From: a bacterium
GTDB taxonomy: Bacteria; JAUVQV01; DATDCY01
Reading direction: 5' to 3'
NCBI GenBank assembly: GCA_036524115.1
Contig: DATDCY010000156.1
Coordinates: 1-23,649 of the forward strand
DNA: 23,649 nt
Made by a program: the position numbers and the translations under genes. This document shows, one piece after another, positions 11,269 to 20,618 of the stretch. Under the pieces are notes generated by a model. That model searched no databases. It was not told the DNA's origin and was given only the letters and a program-made list of their open reading frames with translations. The stretch's first letter is position 1; each line of letters begins with the position of its first letter.

Positions 11269-12366
11269 CTAGTACTTGCGGCCGGCGACGCCCTTCGTGG
11301 ACTTGCTGACGACGCGGGCTTTCTCGTCGGGGCGCAGCGAGCGCACCGCGGCGCCGGCGCGCCACATCTCCGAGTCGCGGATCTCGGCCAGCTCCTTGCC
11401 AAGCTGCGCCTGGTAGTCGCGCCCGCCGCAGGCCTTGATCACGCGCTCGGCCTCCTTGCCGGAGGCGACGCGCTGGTACAGCTCCTTGAAGACGGGCAGG
11501 GTGGCCTTGCGGAACTTCGGCTTCCAGTCCAGGGCGCCGCGCTGCGCCGTGGCCGAGCAGTTCGAGTACATCCAGTCCATGCCCTTCTCGTCGACGAGCC
11601 GGATGAGGCTCTGCGTGAGCTCCTCGACCGTCTCGTTGAAGGCCTCGCTCGGCGAGTGATCGTGGGCGCGCAGCACCTCGTACTGCGCCTCCATGATCCC
11701 CGCCAGCGCGCCCATGAGCACGCCGCGCTCGCCCGTGAGGTCCGAGTTCGTTTCGTGCGGGAAGGTCGTCGGGAAGAGGTAGCCGGAGCCGATACCGATG
11801 CCGAGGGCGATGCAGCGCTCCTCGGCGCGCCCCGTGGCGTCCTGGTAGACGGCGTAGCTGGAGTTGATCCCGGCGCCGGAGAGGAAGTTGCGACGCACGC
11901 TCGTCCCCGAGCCCTTCGGCGCGACCATGATGACGTCGACGTCCTTCGGCGGCACGACGCCCGTCTTCTTGCGGTAGGTGATGGAGAAGCCGTGCGAGAA
12001 GTACAGGGCGTCGCCGGGCTTGAGGTTGCGCTCCACCGCGGGCCAGATCGCGCGCTGGGCCGCGTCCGACACCAGCATCTGGATCACCGTGCCGCGCCGG
12101 ACGGCCTCCTCGACGTCGAAGAGGGTCTTCCCGGGGACCCAGCCGTCGGCGACCGCCCGGTCCCAGTCGCGCTTGAAGGACTTCGCCTGCCCGATGATGA
12201 CCGGGAAGCCGTTGTCCTTGAGGTTCAGCGCCTGGGCGGGGCCCTGGACGCCGTAGCCGATGATCGCTATCGTCTCGCCCTTGAGGACCCGGCGCGCCTT
12301 CGCGAGCGGGAACTCCTTGCGGGTGACCACTTTCTCCTTCGTGCCGCCGAAATCAATGATCGCCAT
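11269..12366 (-). CDS. ilvC: Ketol-acid reductoisomerase, Bacteroidetes/fungal-like form
   Basis: 365 residues. It converts acetolactate or acetohydroxybutyrate to the dihydroxy acid with NAD(P)H and Mg2+, the second common step of valine and isoleucine synthesis. The nucleotide-binding loop is IIGYGVQGPAQALNL (residues about 35-49); HGFSITY, APKGSGTSVRR and the Mg-ligand region ETNSDLTGERG follow. A strong GGGGGAG lies 7-8 nt before ATG 12366. The N-terminal sequence (AIIDFGGTKEKVVTRKEFP) and the HGFSITYRKKTGVVPPKDVDV segment resemble, from memory, Bacteroidetes and fungal IlvC rather than the roughly 338-residue proteobacterial type beginning MxVYYDxDAD. It stays within class I size, with no duplicated C-domain. 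It is last in the leftward block, 92 nt after leuA, with a candidate promoter of its own and a terminator behind it. Confidence 0.95.
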   Translation of the reverse strand: MAIIDFGGTKEKVVTRKEFPLAKARRVLKGETIAIIGYGVQGPAQALNLKDNGFPVIIGQAKSFKRDWDRAVADGWVPGKTLFDVEEAVRRGTVIQMLVSDAAQRAIWPAVERNLKPGDALYFSHGFSITYRKKTGVVPPKDVDVIMVAPKGSGTSVRRNFLSGAGINSSYAVYQDATGRAEERCIALGIGIGSGYLFPTTFPHETNSDLTGERGVLMGALAGIMEAQYEVLRAHDHSPSEAFNETVEELTQSLIRLVDEKGMDWMYSNCSATAQRGALDWKPKFRKATLPVFKELYQRVASGKEAERVIKACGGRDYQAQLGKELAEIRDSEMWRAGAAVRSLRPDEKARVVSKSTKGVAGRKY

Positions 12367-12406
12367 CTTGGCTCTCCCCCTGGTTGCCTAGGAAACGTGT
12401 CGGAAT

Positions 12407-12435
12407 ATTCTGCCCCCGCCGCCGCCCCCCGTCAA
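12407..12435 (-). promoter_or_regulatory. Candidate sigma-70-type promoter for ilvC
   Basis: On the - strand, TTGACG (12435-12430) and CAGAAT (12412-12407) are separated by exactly 17 nt. They match the consensus at 5/6 and 4/6 positions. The -10 lies in the only AT-rich island (GAATATTC) of the leuA-ilvC gap. It predicts a leader of about 34 nt. Confidence 0.5.
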
Positions 12436-12458
12436 TCCAGGGCGGCCGCGGTCGCGCC

Positions 12459-13999
<1,541 letters not shown>

Positions 14000-14003
<4 letters not shown>

Positions 14004-14809
14004 GGCTGGCCCTCGCGCGGGTGGTGGTGGCGGTGCCCCTCGTCGGGGACGCGCACGGGGCGCTGCGGCCGCGACCCGCGGCGGCCGAGGACGAGGAGCA
14101 CGAGCGGCTCGAGCAGCCCCGAGAGCAGGTAGAGCGCGGCGAGCGTGAACAGGGAGATCTGGGGGTGGATCGCCACGAGCGAGATGACGATGACCGCCGA
14201 GACGAGCAGGTAGAACGCCTTGTGGGGCCGGGTCTCGAGGTCCTTGAAGGAGCGGTAGCGGATGGTGCTGACCATGAGGAAGGACAGCAGGTAGGTCAGG
14301 AGCACGAAGACCGCGCCCGAGGTCTCGCGGCCCAGGGCGTTCAGGTGGCGGAAGAAGATGACGGTGACCGCGAGCGTGCCCCCGGCCATCGGGATCGGCA
14401 GGCCGGTGAACCAGCGCTTCTCCGTCGTGCCGACCTGGACGTTGAAGCGCGCCAGCCGCAGCGCGCCGCAGGCCACGAAGAGGAAGGCGGCCACCCAGCC
14501 GATCCGCGTGAAGGACTTGAGCTCGTAGATGTAGACCAGCAGCGCCGGCGCGACGCCGAAGGAGACGAGGTCGGCGAGCGAGTCGAACTCGACGCCGAAG
14601 CGGCTCGAGGTCCCGGTCATGCGGGCGATCTTCCCGTCGAGCCCGTCCATGAAGGCGGCGATGATGATCGCCGTGGCGGCGCGCTCGAAGTGCCCGCCCA
14701 TGGCGGTCACGATCGCGTAGAAGCCGGCGAAGAGGTTGCCGGCGGTCAGCAGGTTCGGGAAGATGTAGGCACCCTTGTGCGGCGGCGGGCGGAGCGTCGT
14801 CTCGTTCAT
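14000..14809 (-). CDS. pssA: CDP-diacylglycerol-serine O-phosphatidyltransferase (phosphatidylserine synthase)
   Basis: 269 residues, an integral membrane protein of the CDP-alcohol phosphatidyltransferase superfamily. It makes phosphatidylserine from CDP-diacylglycerol and serine. The diagnostic D-G-x2-A-R-x8-G-x3-D-x3-D motif is complete: Asp58, Gly59, Ala62, Arg63, Gly72, Asp76 and Asp80. Several hydrophobic helices follow. The N-terminal [16 protein letters not shown] is typical of the Bacillus-type PssA. ATG 14809 overlaps the psd stop as ATGA, and its own stop overlaps leuA, so three genes are chained by 4-nt overlaps. Its product is the substrate of the upstream gene's enzyme, giving phosphatidylethanolamine. 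The C-terminal 25 residues are Arg/His-rich and probably cytoplasmic. Confidence 0.95.
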
Positions 14810-15426
14810 GCGGCGTCCCTCCAGCGGGCGATGATGTCCGAGCCTCCCCGCACGCGGTCGCCGATGCGCACGGCCGGGTCGGCCCCGGGGGGAAGGAACA
14901 GGTCGACGCGCGAGCCGAAGCGGATCATGCCGTAGCGCTCGCCGCGCTCGACGCGCTGCCCCGGCCGCAGCGAGCAGACGATGCGCCGGGCGATGAGGCC
15001 GGTGACCTGCACGAAGCGCACGTCCCCGCGGGGGGTGCGCACCGTGACGGAGGCCCGCGCGTTCTCCGTGGAGGCGGCGTGGTTCCAGGCGGCGAGGAAC
15101 GTGCCCGCGTGGCGCGCGACCTCGACGACCTCGCCCGCCACCGGCGCGCGGTTGACGTGCACGTTGAAGACCGAGAGAAAGATGCTCACCTGCGTCCCCG
15201 CCGGGCCGGCCTCGACGACCACGACCTTGCCATCGGCCGGCGAGACGATCGCCGCGGGGTCGGCCGGGAGCGCGCGGACCGGGTCCCGGAAGAACCAGGT
15301 CACGAAGAGCGCGAGGGCGAGCGCGGCGGCGGCGGCCACCCGCCAGTGCAGCGCCGCCAGCACGGCGGCGACGGCGAAGCAGGGCAGGATGAGGGGCCAG
15401 CCCTCGGCGGCGATCGGGAGGCGCAT
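14806..15426 (-). CDS. psd: Phosphatidylserine decarboxylase proenzyme (short PSD-A type)
   Basis: 206 residues. It decarboxylates phosphatidylserine to phosphatidylethanolamine at the membrane. Two N-terminal hydrophobic segments (about 9-28 and 30-46) anchor it. The enzyme is self-processed: the expected cleavage is Gly171-Ser172 in RFGSRVDLF, where Ser172 becomes the pyruvoyl group. The Asp and His of the processing triad are probably Asp65 (SPADGKV) and His90 (FNVHVNRAP). The short length and FGS, instead of the LGST of the larger E. coli-type enzyme, mark the compact PSD-A type common in Deltaproteobacteria, Firmicutes and archaea. It lies 22 nt after ilvN and overlaps pssA by 4 nt. Confidence 0.95.
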   Translation of the reverse strand: MRLPIAAEGWPLILPCFAVAAVLAALHWRVAAAAALALALFVTWFFRDPVRALPADPAAIVSPADGKVVVVEAGPAGTQVSIFLSVFNVHVNRAPVAGEVVEVARHAGTFLAAWNHAASTENARASVTVRTPRGDVRFVQVTGLIARRIVCSLRPGQRVERGERYGMIRFGSRVDLFLPPGADPAVRIGDRVRGGSDIIARWRDAA

Positions 15427-15448
15427 CGGCGCGGTCCGGGACCCGTCG

Positions 15449-15946
15449 CTAGGCGCGGCCGTCGCGGGCGCGGCCGATGGCCACGCGGCCCGTGCGGACC
15501 ACTTCCTTGATCCCGAGGGGCTGGAGGATCTCGAGGAGCGCCCCGATCTTGTTCTGGTCCCCGGTGACCTCGAGGGTGTAGGAGCGCGGGCTGACGTCGA
15601 CCACCTTGCAGCGGAAGATGTCGACGATGCCGAGCAGCTCGGCGCGGTTCTCGGCCGTCGCGTTGACGCGCACCAGCGCCAGCTCCCGCTGCACGACGTC
15701 CTCGCCCGTGAAATCCGTGACCTTGATGACGTCGATGAGCTTGTTGAGCTGCTTGGTGATCTGCTCGACGATCTGGTCGTCGCCGCGGGTGACGATCGTC
15801 ATGCGCGAGGCGCTCGGGTCCTGCGTCTCCGCGACGGTGAGGCTGTCGATGTTGAAGCCGCGCCCCGAGAAGAGCCCGGCCACGCGGGCGAGGACCCCGA
15901 ACTTGTTCTCGACCAGGACCGAGATCGTGTGCCGTGTCGTCGTCAT
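15449..15946 (-). CDS. ilvN: Acetolactate synthase small (regulatory) subunit
   Basis: 165 residues. It activates the IlvB catalytic subunit and confers feedback inhibition. The N-terminal ACT domain (about 6-80) contains [20 protein letters not shown] followed by NIDSLTV; Gly17 and Asn32 correspond to E. coli IlvH Gly14 and Asn29, where changes cause valine resistance. Valine sensitivity is therefore likely retained. The second half ([22 protein letters not shown]) is the usual ALS small-subunit C-domain. ATG 15946 follows AGGGACGG, which overlaps the ilvB stop region (11-nt gap). The frame is open far upstream inside ilvB, but only this start gives a normal length. Could equally be named ilvH. 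Confidence 0.95.
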   Translation of the reverse strand: MTTTRHTISVLVENKFGVLARVAGLFSGRGFNIDSLTVAETQDPSASRMTIVTRGDDQIVEQITKQLNKLIDVIKVTDFTGEDVVQRELALVRVNATAENRAELLGIVDIFRCKVVDVSPRSYTLEVTGDQNKIGALLEILQPLGIKEVVRTGRVAIGRARDGRA

Positions 15947-15957
15947 CGCCGCCGTCC

Positions 15958-17643
15958 CTAGATGAGGATCATCTTCTTGAGCGAGGCCCCCGCGGGGACC
16001 ATCGGGTAGACGTTCTCCTCGGCGGCGACGCGCACGTCCACCATCACCGGGCCCGGCGTCGCGAACGCCTTCTCGAGGGTCGGGACGACCTCCTCGGGCT
16101 TCGTCGCCCGCAGCCCGGTCGCGCCGTAGGCCTCGGCGAGCCGCACGAAGTCCGGCGAGCAGCTCAGGCAGGTCGAGGAGTAGCGCTTCTCGTAGAAGAG
16201 CTGCTGCCACTGGCGCACCATGCCGAGGAAGCCGTTGTTGAGGATGACGACCTTCACGGGGAGGCGGTACTGCACCGCGGTCATCATCTCCTGGATGTTC
16301 ATCTGGATGCTGCCGTCGCCGGCGACGTCCACGACGAGCCGGTCGGGGAACGCCACCTGGGCGCCGATCGCCGCCGGGAAGCCGAAGCCCATGGTGCCGA
16401 GGCCGCCGGAGGTGATGAACGAGCGCGGCCGGGAGAACTTGTAGAACTGCGCCGTCCACATCTGGTTCTGGCCGACCTCGGTGCAGACGATCGCCTCGCC
16501 GCGCGTGAGCTCCCAGATCTTCTCGACGACGTACTGGGGCTTGATGTCGCGCGTGTCCGTCCGGTAGGAGAGCGGCTGCTCGGCGTCCCAGGCGCGCGCC
16601 TGGGCGACCCAGGGGTCGTGCGCCGTCCGCAGGTCCGTCTTGTCGCCGCGCAGGTGCGGCAGCAGGTCGCGCAGCACGCTGCGCACGTCGCCGACGATCG
16701 GCAGGTGCGCCCGCACGTTCTTGGAGATCGAGGTCGGGTCGATGTCGACCTGGACGATCTTCGCGCCGGTCGCGAACTCGTCCACCTTGCCGGTCACGCG
16801 GTCGGAGAAGCGGGCGCCGAGCGCCAGGACGAGGTCGGCGTGGGAGATGGCCATGTTCGCCGCGTACGTTCCGTGCATGCCGACGAGGCCGAGGCTCAGC
16901 TCGTGCGTGCCGGGGAAGCCGCCGAGGCCCATGAGCGTGCAGGCGACCGGCGCGCGCGCGGCCTCGGCCAGCGCGAGGACCTCGACGGCCGCGTCGGAGC
17001 CGATGACGCCGCCGCCGACGAGGATCACCGGGCGCGAAGCCTCGGCGACCATCTCGGCGGCGCGCTGGATCTGCTTCGGGTGGCCCTTGTAGGTCGGGTT
17101 GTAGCTGCGCAGCTCGACCTTCTCGACCCACTGCGGCTCGGTCTTCGCCGTGAGCACGTCCTTCGGCAGGTCGATGAGCACCGGCCCCGGCCGGCCCGTC
17201 GTCGCGATGTAGAAGGCTTCCTGGACGGTCTGGGCCAGCTCGCGGACGTCCTTGACGAGGTAGCTGTGCTTGACGCAGGGGCGGGTGATGCCGACGATGT
17301 CCGCCTCCTGGAAGGCGTCGTTGCCGATGAGGTTCGTCGGGACCTGGCCGGTGAGCACCACGAGCGGGATCGAGTCCATGTAGGCCGTCGCGATGCCCGT
17401 CACGGCGTTCGTCGCGCCCGGGCCGGAGGTCACGAGGGCGACGCCGGGGCGGCCCGAGGCCCGGGCGAACCCGTCGGCCGCGTGGACGCCCCCCTGCTCG
17501 TGGCGCACGAACACGTGGCGCAGCGGGCTGGAGAAGAGCACGTCGTAGACCCCGAGGATCACCCCGCCCGGGTAACCGAAGAGATGGGTGACCTTCTCGC
17601 GGATGAGGCTCTCGACGAGGATCTCGGCGCCGGATTTCTTCAT
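15958..17643 (-). CDS. ilvB: Acetolactate synthase large (catalytic) subunit
   Basis: 561 residues. A thiamine-diphosphate enzyme joining two pyruvates to acetolactate, or pyruvate with 2-oxobutyrate, the first common step of branched-chain amino-acid synthesis. The catalytic Glu49 lies in [19 protein letters not shown]. The thiamine-diphosphate/Mg motif runs from AGDGSIQMN (GDG at 442-444) to ILNNG (Asn469-470). [17 protein letters not shown] and the FAD-region [16 protein letters not shown] distinguish it from other TPP enzymes. Length and termini ([13 protein letters not shown]; the end [14 protein letters not shown]) are typical of biosynthetic IlvB. The small subunit follows 11 nt downstream. 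The gene begins 18 nt after the DUF465 protein and probably shares the promoter at 17918-17947. IlvD is not in the window. Confidence 0.97.
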   Translation of the reverse strand: MKKSGAEILVESLIREKVTHLFGYPGGVILGVYDVLFSSPLRHVFVRHEQGGVHAADGFARASGRPGVALVTSGPGATNAVTGIATAYMDSIPLVVLTGQVPTNLIGNDAFQEADIVGITRPCVKHSYLVKDVRELAQTVQEAFYIATTGRPGPVLIDLPKDVLTAKTEPQWVEKVELRSYNPTYKGHPKQIQRAAEMVAEASRPVILVGGGVIGSDAAVEVLALAEAARAPVACTLMGLGGFPGTHELSLGLVGMHGTYAANMAISHADLVLALGARFSDRVTGKVDEFATGAKIVQVDIDPTSISKNVRAHLPIVGDVRSVLRDLLPHLRGDKTDLRTAHDPWVAQARAWDAEQPLSYRTDTRDIKPQYVVEKIWELTRGEAIVCTEVGQNQMWTAQFYKFSRPRSFITSGGLGTMGFGFPAAIGAQVAFPDRLVVDVAGDGSIQMNIQEMMTAVQYRLPVKVVILNNGFLGMVRQWQQLFYEKRYSSTCLSCSPDFVRLAEAYGATGLRATKPEEVVPTLEKAFATPGPVMVDVRVAAEENVYPMVPAGASLKKMILI

Positions 17644-17661
17644 CGGACCGTCTTCCCGGCG

Positions 17662-17883
17662 TCAGCGGCCGCCGGCGGCGCGCACCAGCTCCATCATCTG
17701 GTCCTTGCCGGCGAGCTTGAGCTTCTGGAGGTTCTTGCGCTCGAGCTCCTGCGCAGGCGTGAGGTGGGGGACGCGATCCAGCTCGGCGATCTGTTGCTCG
17801 TAGCGCTGGTGGCGGGCCCAGAGCCGCTGGAACGCCTCGCTCTCCTTGAGCAGCCGCTGCACCACGGGGTCGTCGGTCACCAT
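17662..17883 (-). CDS. YdcH/DUF465-family small protein
   Basis: 73 residues, almost wholly helical and coiled-coil-like. The pattern [19 protein letters not shown], then [19 protein letters not shown], matches the DUF465/YdcH family, whose members run about 70-75 residues. The molecular function of the family is not established. I chose ATG 17883 (MVTDDP) rather than the in-frame GTG 17919 because GGAGGG lies about 10 nt upstream of the ATG and because 17919 falls inside the predicted -10 box. It would be the first gene of the ilvB-ilvN-psd-pssA-leuA transcription unit, 18 nt before ilvB. Confidence 0.82.
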   Translation of the reverse strand: MVTDDPVVQRLLKESEAFQRLWARHQRYEQQIAELDRVPHLTPAQELERKNLQKLKLAGKDQMMELVRAAGGR

Positions 17884-17917
17884 CGGTGTGTATCCCTCCG
17901 CGAGATCCGCATGCGAC

Positions 17918-17947
17918 ACTCTAGCGTAAAGGATGAACGGGTGTCAA
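17918..17947 (-). promoter_or_regulatory. Candidate sigma-70-type promoter of the ydcH-ilvB-ilvN-psd-pssA-leuA unit
   Basis: On the - strand, a perfect -35 TTGACA (17947-17942) and a -10 TAGAGT (17923-17918, 4/6) are 18 nt apart. The -35 box contains the tsaB stop codon. The predicted start near 17911 leaves a leader of about 28 nt that includes the GGAGGG of the DUF465 gene. The sequence here is clearly more AT-rich than its surroundings. Confidence 0.6.
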
Positions 17948-18678
17948 CGAAGCCCGTCGCGGAAGCCCTTGTCGTTGCATGACAATCCCCGATGGTCGCG
18001 CCCACCCGGGAGATCGGCGTCCGGGCCGCGCAGGTACGCGGGGAGCAGCGACTCGAGCTCGGTCGGACGGCCGGCACGCAGGGCCGCGAGCCCCGCGAGC
18101 GCGACGGTCGCGGCCCGCGGATGGTTCAGGTGCGCCGGCGCGAAGCGCAGCGGCGGCGACAGGCGCGCCTTGCGGACGGGCTCCGGCGGCTCCCCGAGGA
18201 CCAGGCTCCCCGGCTGCAGCTCTCCCGCGATGTCGGCGAGGGGCACGAGCGCGTCGGGCGTCAGGCGCTTCGGCGCGTCACCGGCGGCGTCGAAGCGCGC
18301 GTGGAAGACCTCGCCGCGGCGCGCGCCCAGCACCACGGACACCGTGCCGCTCCCCGGCGGGGCGTTGGCGGCGAGCGCCTCGAGCGTGGATACGCCGAAG
18401 AGCGGGATGCCCCGGGCGAAGGCCAGACCCTTGGCCGCGGCCAGCCCCGTGCGCAGCCCGGTGAAGGAGCCGGGGCCGCGCGAGACCGCGACGGCAGCCA
18501 GATCCCCCGGGGACGGGGCGAACGCGTCGAGCAGCTCCCCGGCGGCGGGGATGATCCGCTCCGAGTGGCTCTCGCGGCCGAGCAGCGTGGTCTCGGCCAG
18601 CAGGCCGCCGTCGGCCGACACCAGGGCGACGCCGCCGAGGGCGGTCGCCGTCTCGATGCCGAGGACGAGGCCGCCCAA
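17944..18678 (-). CDS. tsaB: tRNA threonylcarbamoyladenosine biosynthesis protein TsaB
   Basis: 244 residues. TsaB is the non-catalytic ASKHA-fold partner of TsaD, needed to make the t6A37 modification of ANN-decoding tRNAs. The signature SRGPGSFTGLRTG (Gly68-Gly78) followed by LAAAKGLAFA is diagnostic of TsaB, as is the N-terminal LGIETATALGGVAL. The conserved N-terminus fixes the start at TTG 18678, a rare start codon, only 2 nt after the uspA stop and without a strong ribosome site; coupling to uspA translation is likely. The last 20 residues or so (PGGRDHRGLSCNDKG) look like a non-conserved tail. TsaD, TsaE and TsaC are not in the window. Confidence 0.92.
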   Translation of the reverse strand: MGGLVLGIETATALGGVALVSADGGLLAETTLLGRESHSERIIPAAGELLDAFAPSPGDLAAVAVSRGPGSFTGLRTGLAAAKGLAFARGIPLFGVSTLEALAANAPPGSGTVSVVLGARRGEVFHARFDAAGDAPKRLTPDALVPLADIAGELQPGSLVLGEPPEPVRKARLSPPLRFAPAHLNHPRAATVALAGLAALRAGRPTELESLLPAYLRGPDADLPGGRDHRGLSCNDKGFRDGLR

Positions 18679-18680
18679 GA

Positions 18681-19148
18681 TCAGGGCATCACGAACGCGT
18701 GCTGGGCCGGCCGCACCGAGAGGACGGGGCAGGGGGCCTTGCGCACGACCTTCTCCGCGGTGCTCCCGAAGATGATGTGCTCCATGCCGGAGCGCCCGTG
18801 CGTGCCGATGACGATGAGGTCCACGTCGTTGGCCTTGGCGTAGCGGATGATCTCCAGAAAGGGCATCCCGTGCAGGATCACGTGCTCCACCTGGAGGCCG
18901 GCGCGCTCGTCGGCGGGGATCAGCATCCTGATCTGGCGGCCGGCCTCGGTGGCCATCTCCTCGCCGAGCGCCTCGGGGGCCTCGACACGCGGAAGGCTGA
19001 GCCCCTCGGAGAAGATCGCCTCGTTCACGACGTGCATCAGCACGAGCTTCGCCTTGTACTCGCGGGCGAAGGACACGGCGTACGTGAGCGCCTCGAGGGA
19101 GGACTCCGAGAAATCCGTGGGGTAGAGGATCTTGCTGAGCTTGATCAT
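18681..19148 (-). CDS. Universal stress protein, ATP-binding type
   Basis: 155 residues, a single UspA domain. The N-terminus KILYPTDFSESSLEALTYAVSFA, the central VVN/HGMPF segment and the C-terminal nucleotide-binding motif G-2x-G-9x-G-S (Gly115, Gly118, Gly128, Ser129 in GTHGRSGMEHIIFGST) are complete. It should therefore bind ATP, as in MJ0577-type proteins. The VLSVRP strand closes the domain. A strong GAGGAGG sits 6 nt before ATG 19148. It lies 84 nt after the TatD fusion with a possible promoter in the gap, and directly before tsaB. Usp proteins are broadly stress-linked; the specific partner is unknown. Confidence 0.93.
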   Translation of the reverse strand: MIKLSKILYPTDFSESSLEALTYAVSFAREYKAKLVLMHVVNEAIFSEGLSLPRVEAPEALGEEMATEAGRQIRMLIPADERAGLQVEHVILHGMPFLEIIRYAKANDVDLIVIGTHGRSGMEHIIFGSTAEKVVRKAPCPVLSVRPAQHAFVMP

Positions 19149-19198
19149 GGCCGCCTCCTCATTCGTCGTCGAAGGTCGCGGATCTTCTCTTGGAGATT

Positions 19199-19227
19199 AT
19201 TCTAGTCGAATCGGGCCGTTGTGGCTA
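19199..19227 (-). promoter_or_regulatory. Possible promoter upstream of uspA
   Basis: On the - strand, TAGCCA (19227-19222, 4/6) and TAGAAT (19204-19199, 5/6) are 17 nt apart in the 84-nt gap before the stress-protein gene. The -10 lies in a locally AT-rich patch. A better-looking TTGACC at 19236-19231 is 26 nt from the -10 and so is not its partner. Confidence 0.35.
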
Positions 19228-19232
19228 CCGGG

Positions 19233-20606
19233 TCAACCCACTTCGTTCAGGGGGCGTACGCGGAAGGCAACGCCGAGCTCCTCCTCCGCGACGTGCCGGC
19301 AGGCCTCGAGGTCGACGCCCGGCAGGGCCACCGCGCTCGCGGTCACCGACGGCACGTGGCGCCGCGCCTCGCGGATGAAGTCGGTGACGGCGGCGTACGC
19401 GGCCTCGCCCGCCTCCGGCCGGCAGACCCGCGCGTAGCCCGCGGCGTCCGGAGCGTTGAGGCTCACGGAGAGCGCATCGACGATGCCGTCCATCTCGGGG
19501 AGGATGTCGCGGCCGAGCAGCAGGCGCGCCTGCCCGTTGGTGTTGATCCGCACGCGTGCGCCGCGCCGCTTGAGTTCCCGCGCCACCTCGCGCACGACGT
19601 CCCAGCGCAGCAGCGGCTCGCCGAAGCCGCAGAAGACGACCTCGTCGTAGCCCGAGACGTCGCCGGCGGCCGCGAGCAGCTCCGCGGCGGTGGGGTCGCG
19701 CTCGAGCGCCAGGTCGTGTCCCTTGACCACGGGCCGGGTCTCACGCGTGCAGAAGACGCAGCGGTTGCTGCAGCGGGCCGTGACGTTGAGGTAGAGCGAG
19801 GTGCGGATCGCGTAGGCGATCGCCGGGGCGTCCGGCGGGCAGGGCAGGGCGAAGAGCGCGCAGGCGTTGCGGCTGGTGATCCGGCCCACGTCGCGGACGG
19901 CGAGTCCCTTGGTCGCGGCCAGCGCCGCCGCCGTCTCGGCGACGAACGCCGGCTCGTTGCGGCGGCCGCGGCGTGACTGCGGCGCGAGGTACGGCGCGTC
20001 GGTCTCGACGACCATGCGCTCGATCGGGATGCCGCGGGCGACCTCGGGGAGGCGGGATTTCGGATACGTGAAAGGGCCGGCGATCGAGATCTGGAAGCCG
20101 AGCGCCAGGGCGCGCGCGGCGTCCGCGGCCGACCCCGAGAAGCAGTGGAAGACCCCGCCGGCCTCGCCGGCGCCCTCGCGCTCGAGGACGGCGAAGGTGT
20201 CGGCGGCCGCGTCGCGCGAGTGCACGACCAGCGGCTTGCGCAGGCGGCGCGCGAGGGCGATGTGCCGCGCGAAGAGCTCCCGCTGCAGATCGCGCGGGGA
20301 GCGGTCGCGGTAGTAGTCGAGCCCGGCCTCGCCGACCGCGACCACCCGCGGGTCCTCGGCGAGTCGCGCCAGCTCGTCCCACGCGGCGTCGGTGACCGCG
20401 GCGGCGTCGTGCGGGTGGACGCCGGCGGTGACGCTGACGAAGCCGGCGTTCGCGGACGCGATCTCGAGGCTGCGCCGCAGCGAGGGCAGGTCGGTCGAGA
20501 CGCTGACGATATGGGCGAGCCCGGCCTCCCGCGCCCGCTCCAGCACCGCCGCGAGGTCGCCGGCGAACTCCGGCATGTCGAGGTGGGCGTGCGTGTCGAT
20601 CAGCAC
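19233..20606 (-). CDS. TatD-family metal-dependent hydrolase fused to a radical SAM domain
   Basis: 457 residues. Residues 1 to about 255 form a complete TatD hydrolase/DNase domain with metal ligands His6 and His8 (DTHAHLD), Glu93 (GEAGLDY), His129 (VHSRDA), His154 (FHCFSG) and Asp203 (ETDAPYL). Residues about 265-457 form a radical SAM domain with the cluster motif C279-x3-C283-x2-C286 (CSNRCVFC), the GFGEPL (327-332) SAM-binding segment and INTNGQA. The linker contains no stop or frameshift. A family of TatD-associated radical SAM proteins is known, often as a neighbouring gene; here both are one polypeptide. The radical SAM substrate is unknown. It starts at GTG 20606, 12 nt after the metG stop, matching the frequent metG-tatD gene pair. 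Confidence 0.92.
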   Translation of the reverse strand: MLIDTHAHLDMPEFAGDLAAVLERAREAGLAHIVSVSTDLPSLRRSLEIASANAGFVSVTAGVHPHDAAAVTDAAWDELARLAEDPRVVAVGEAGLDYYRDRSPRDLQRELFARHIALARRLRKPLVVHSRDAAADTFAVLEREGAGEAGGVFHCFSGSAADAARALALGFQISIAGPFTYPKSRLPEVARGIPIERMVVETDAPYLAPQSRRGRRNEPAFVAETAAALAATKGLAVRDVGRITSRNACALFALPCPPDAPAIAYAIRTSLYLNVTARCSNRCVFCTRETRPVVKGHDLALERDPTAAELLAAAGDVSGYDEVVFCGFGEPLLRWDVVREVARELKRRGARVRINTNGQARLLLGRDILPEMDGIVDALSVSLNAPDAAGYARVCRPEAGEAAYAAVTDFIREARRHVPSVTASAVALPGVDLEACRHVAEEELGVAFRVRPLNEVG

Positions 20607-20618
20607 GGAAACGGCCTG

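Noticed and set aside
11031-11402. A - strand frame with repeated peptides (RAAAELRAR) beyond the ilvC stop
   Set aside because: The peptide repetition only reflects the 38-bp DNA repeats. It has no ribosome site and overlaps ilvC out of frame.
19231-19236. TTGACC as -35 box for uspA
   Set aside because: It is 26 nt from the only good -10 (TAGAAT), too far for sigma-70-type spacing.
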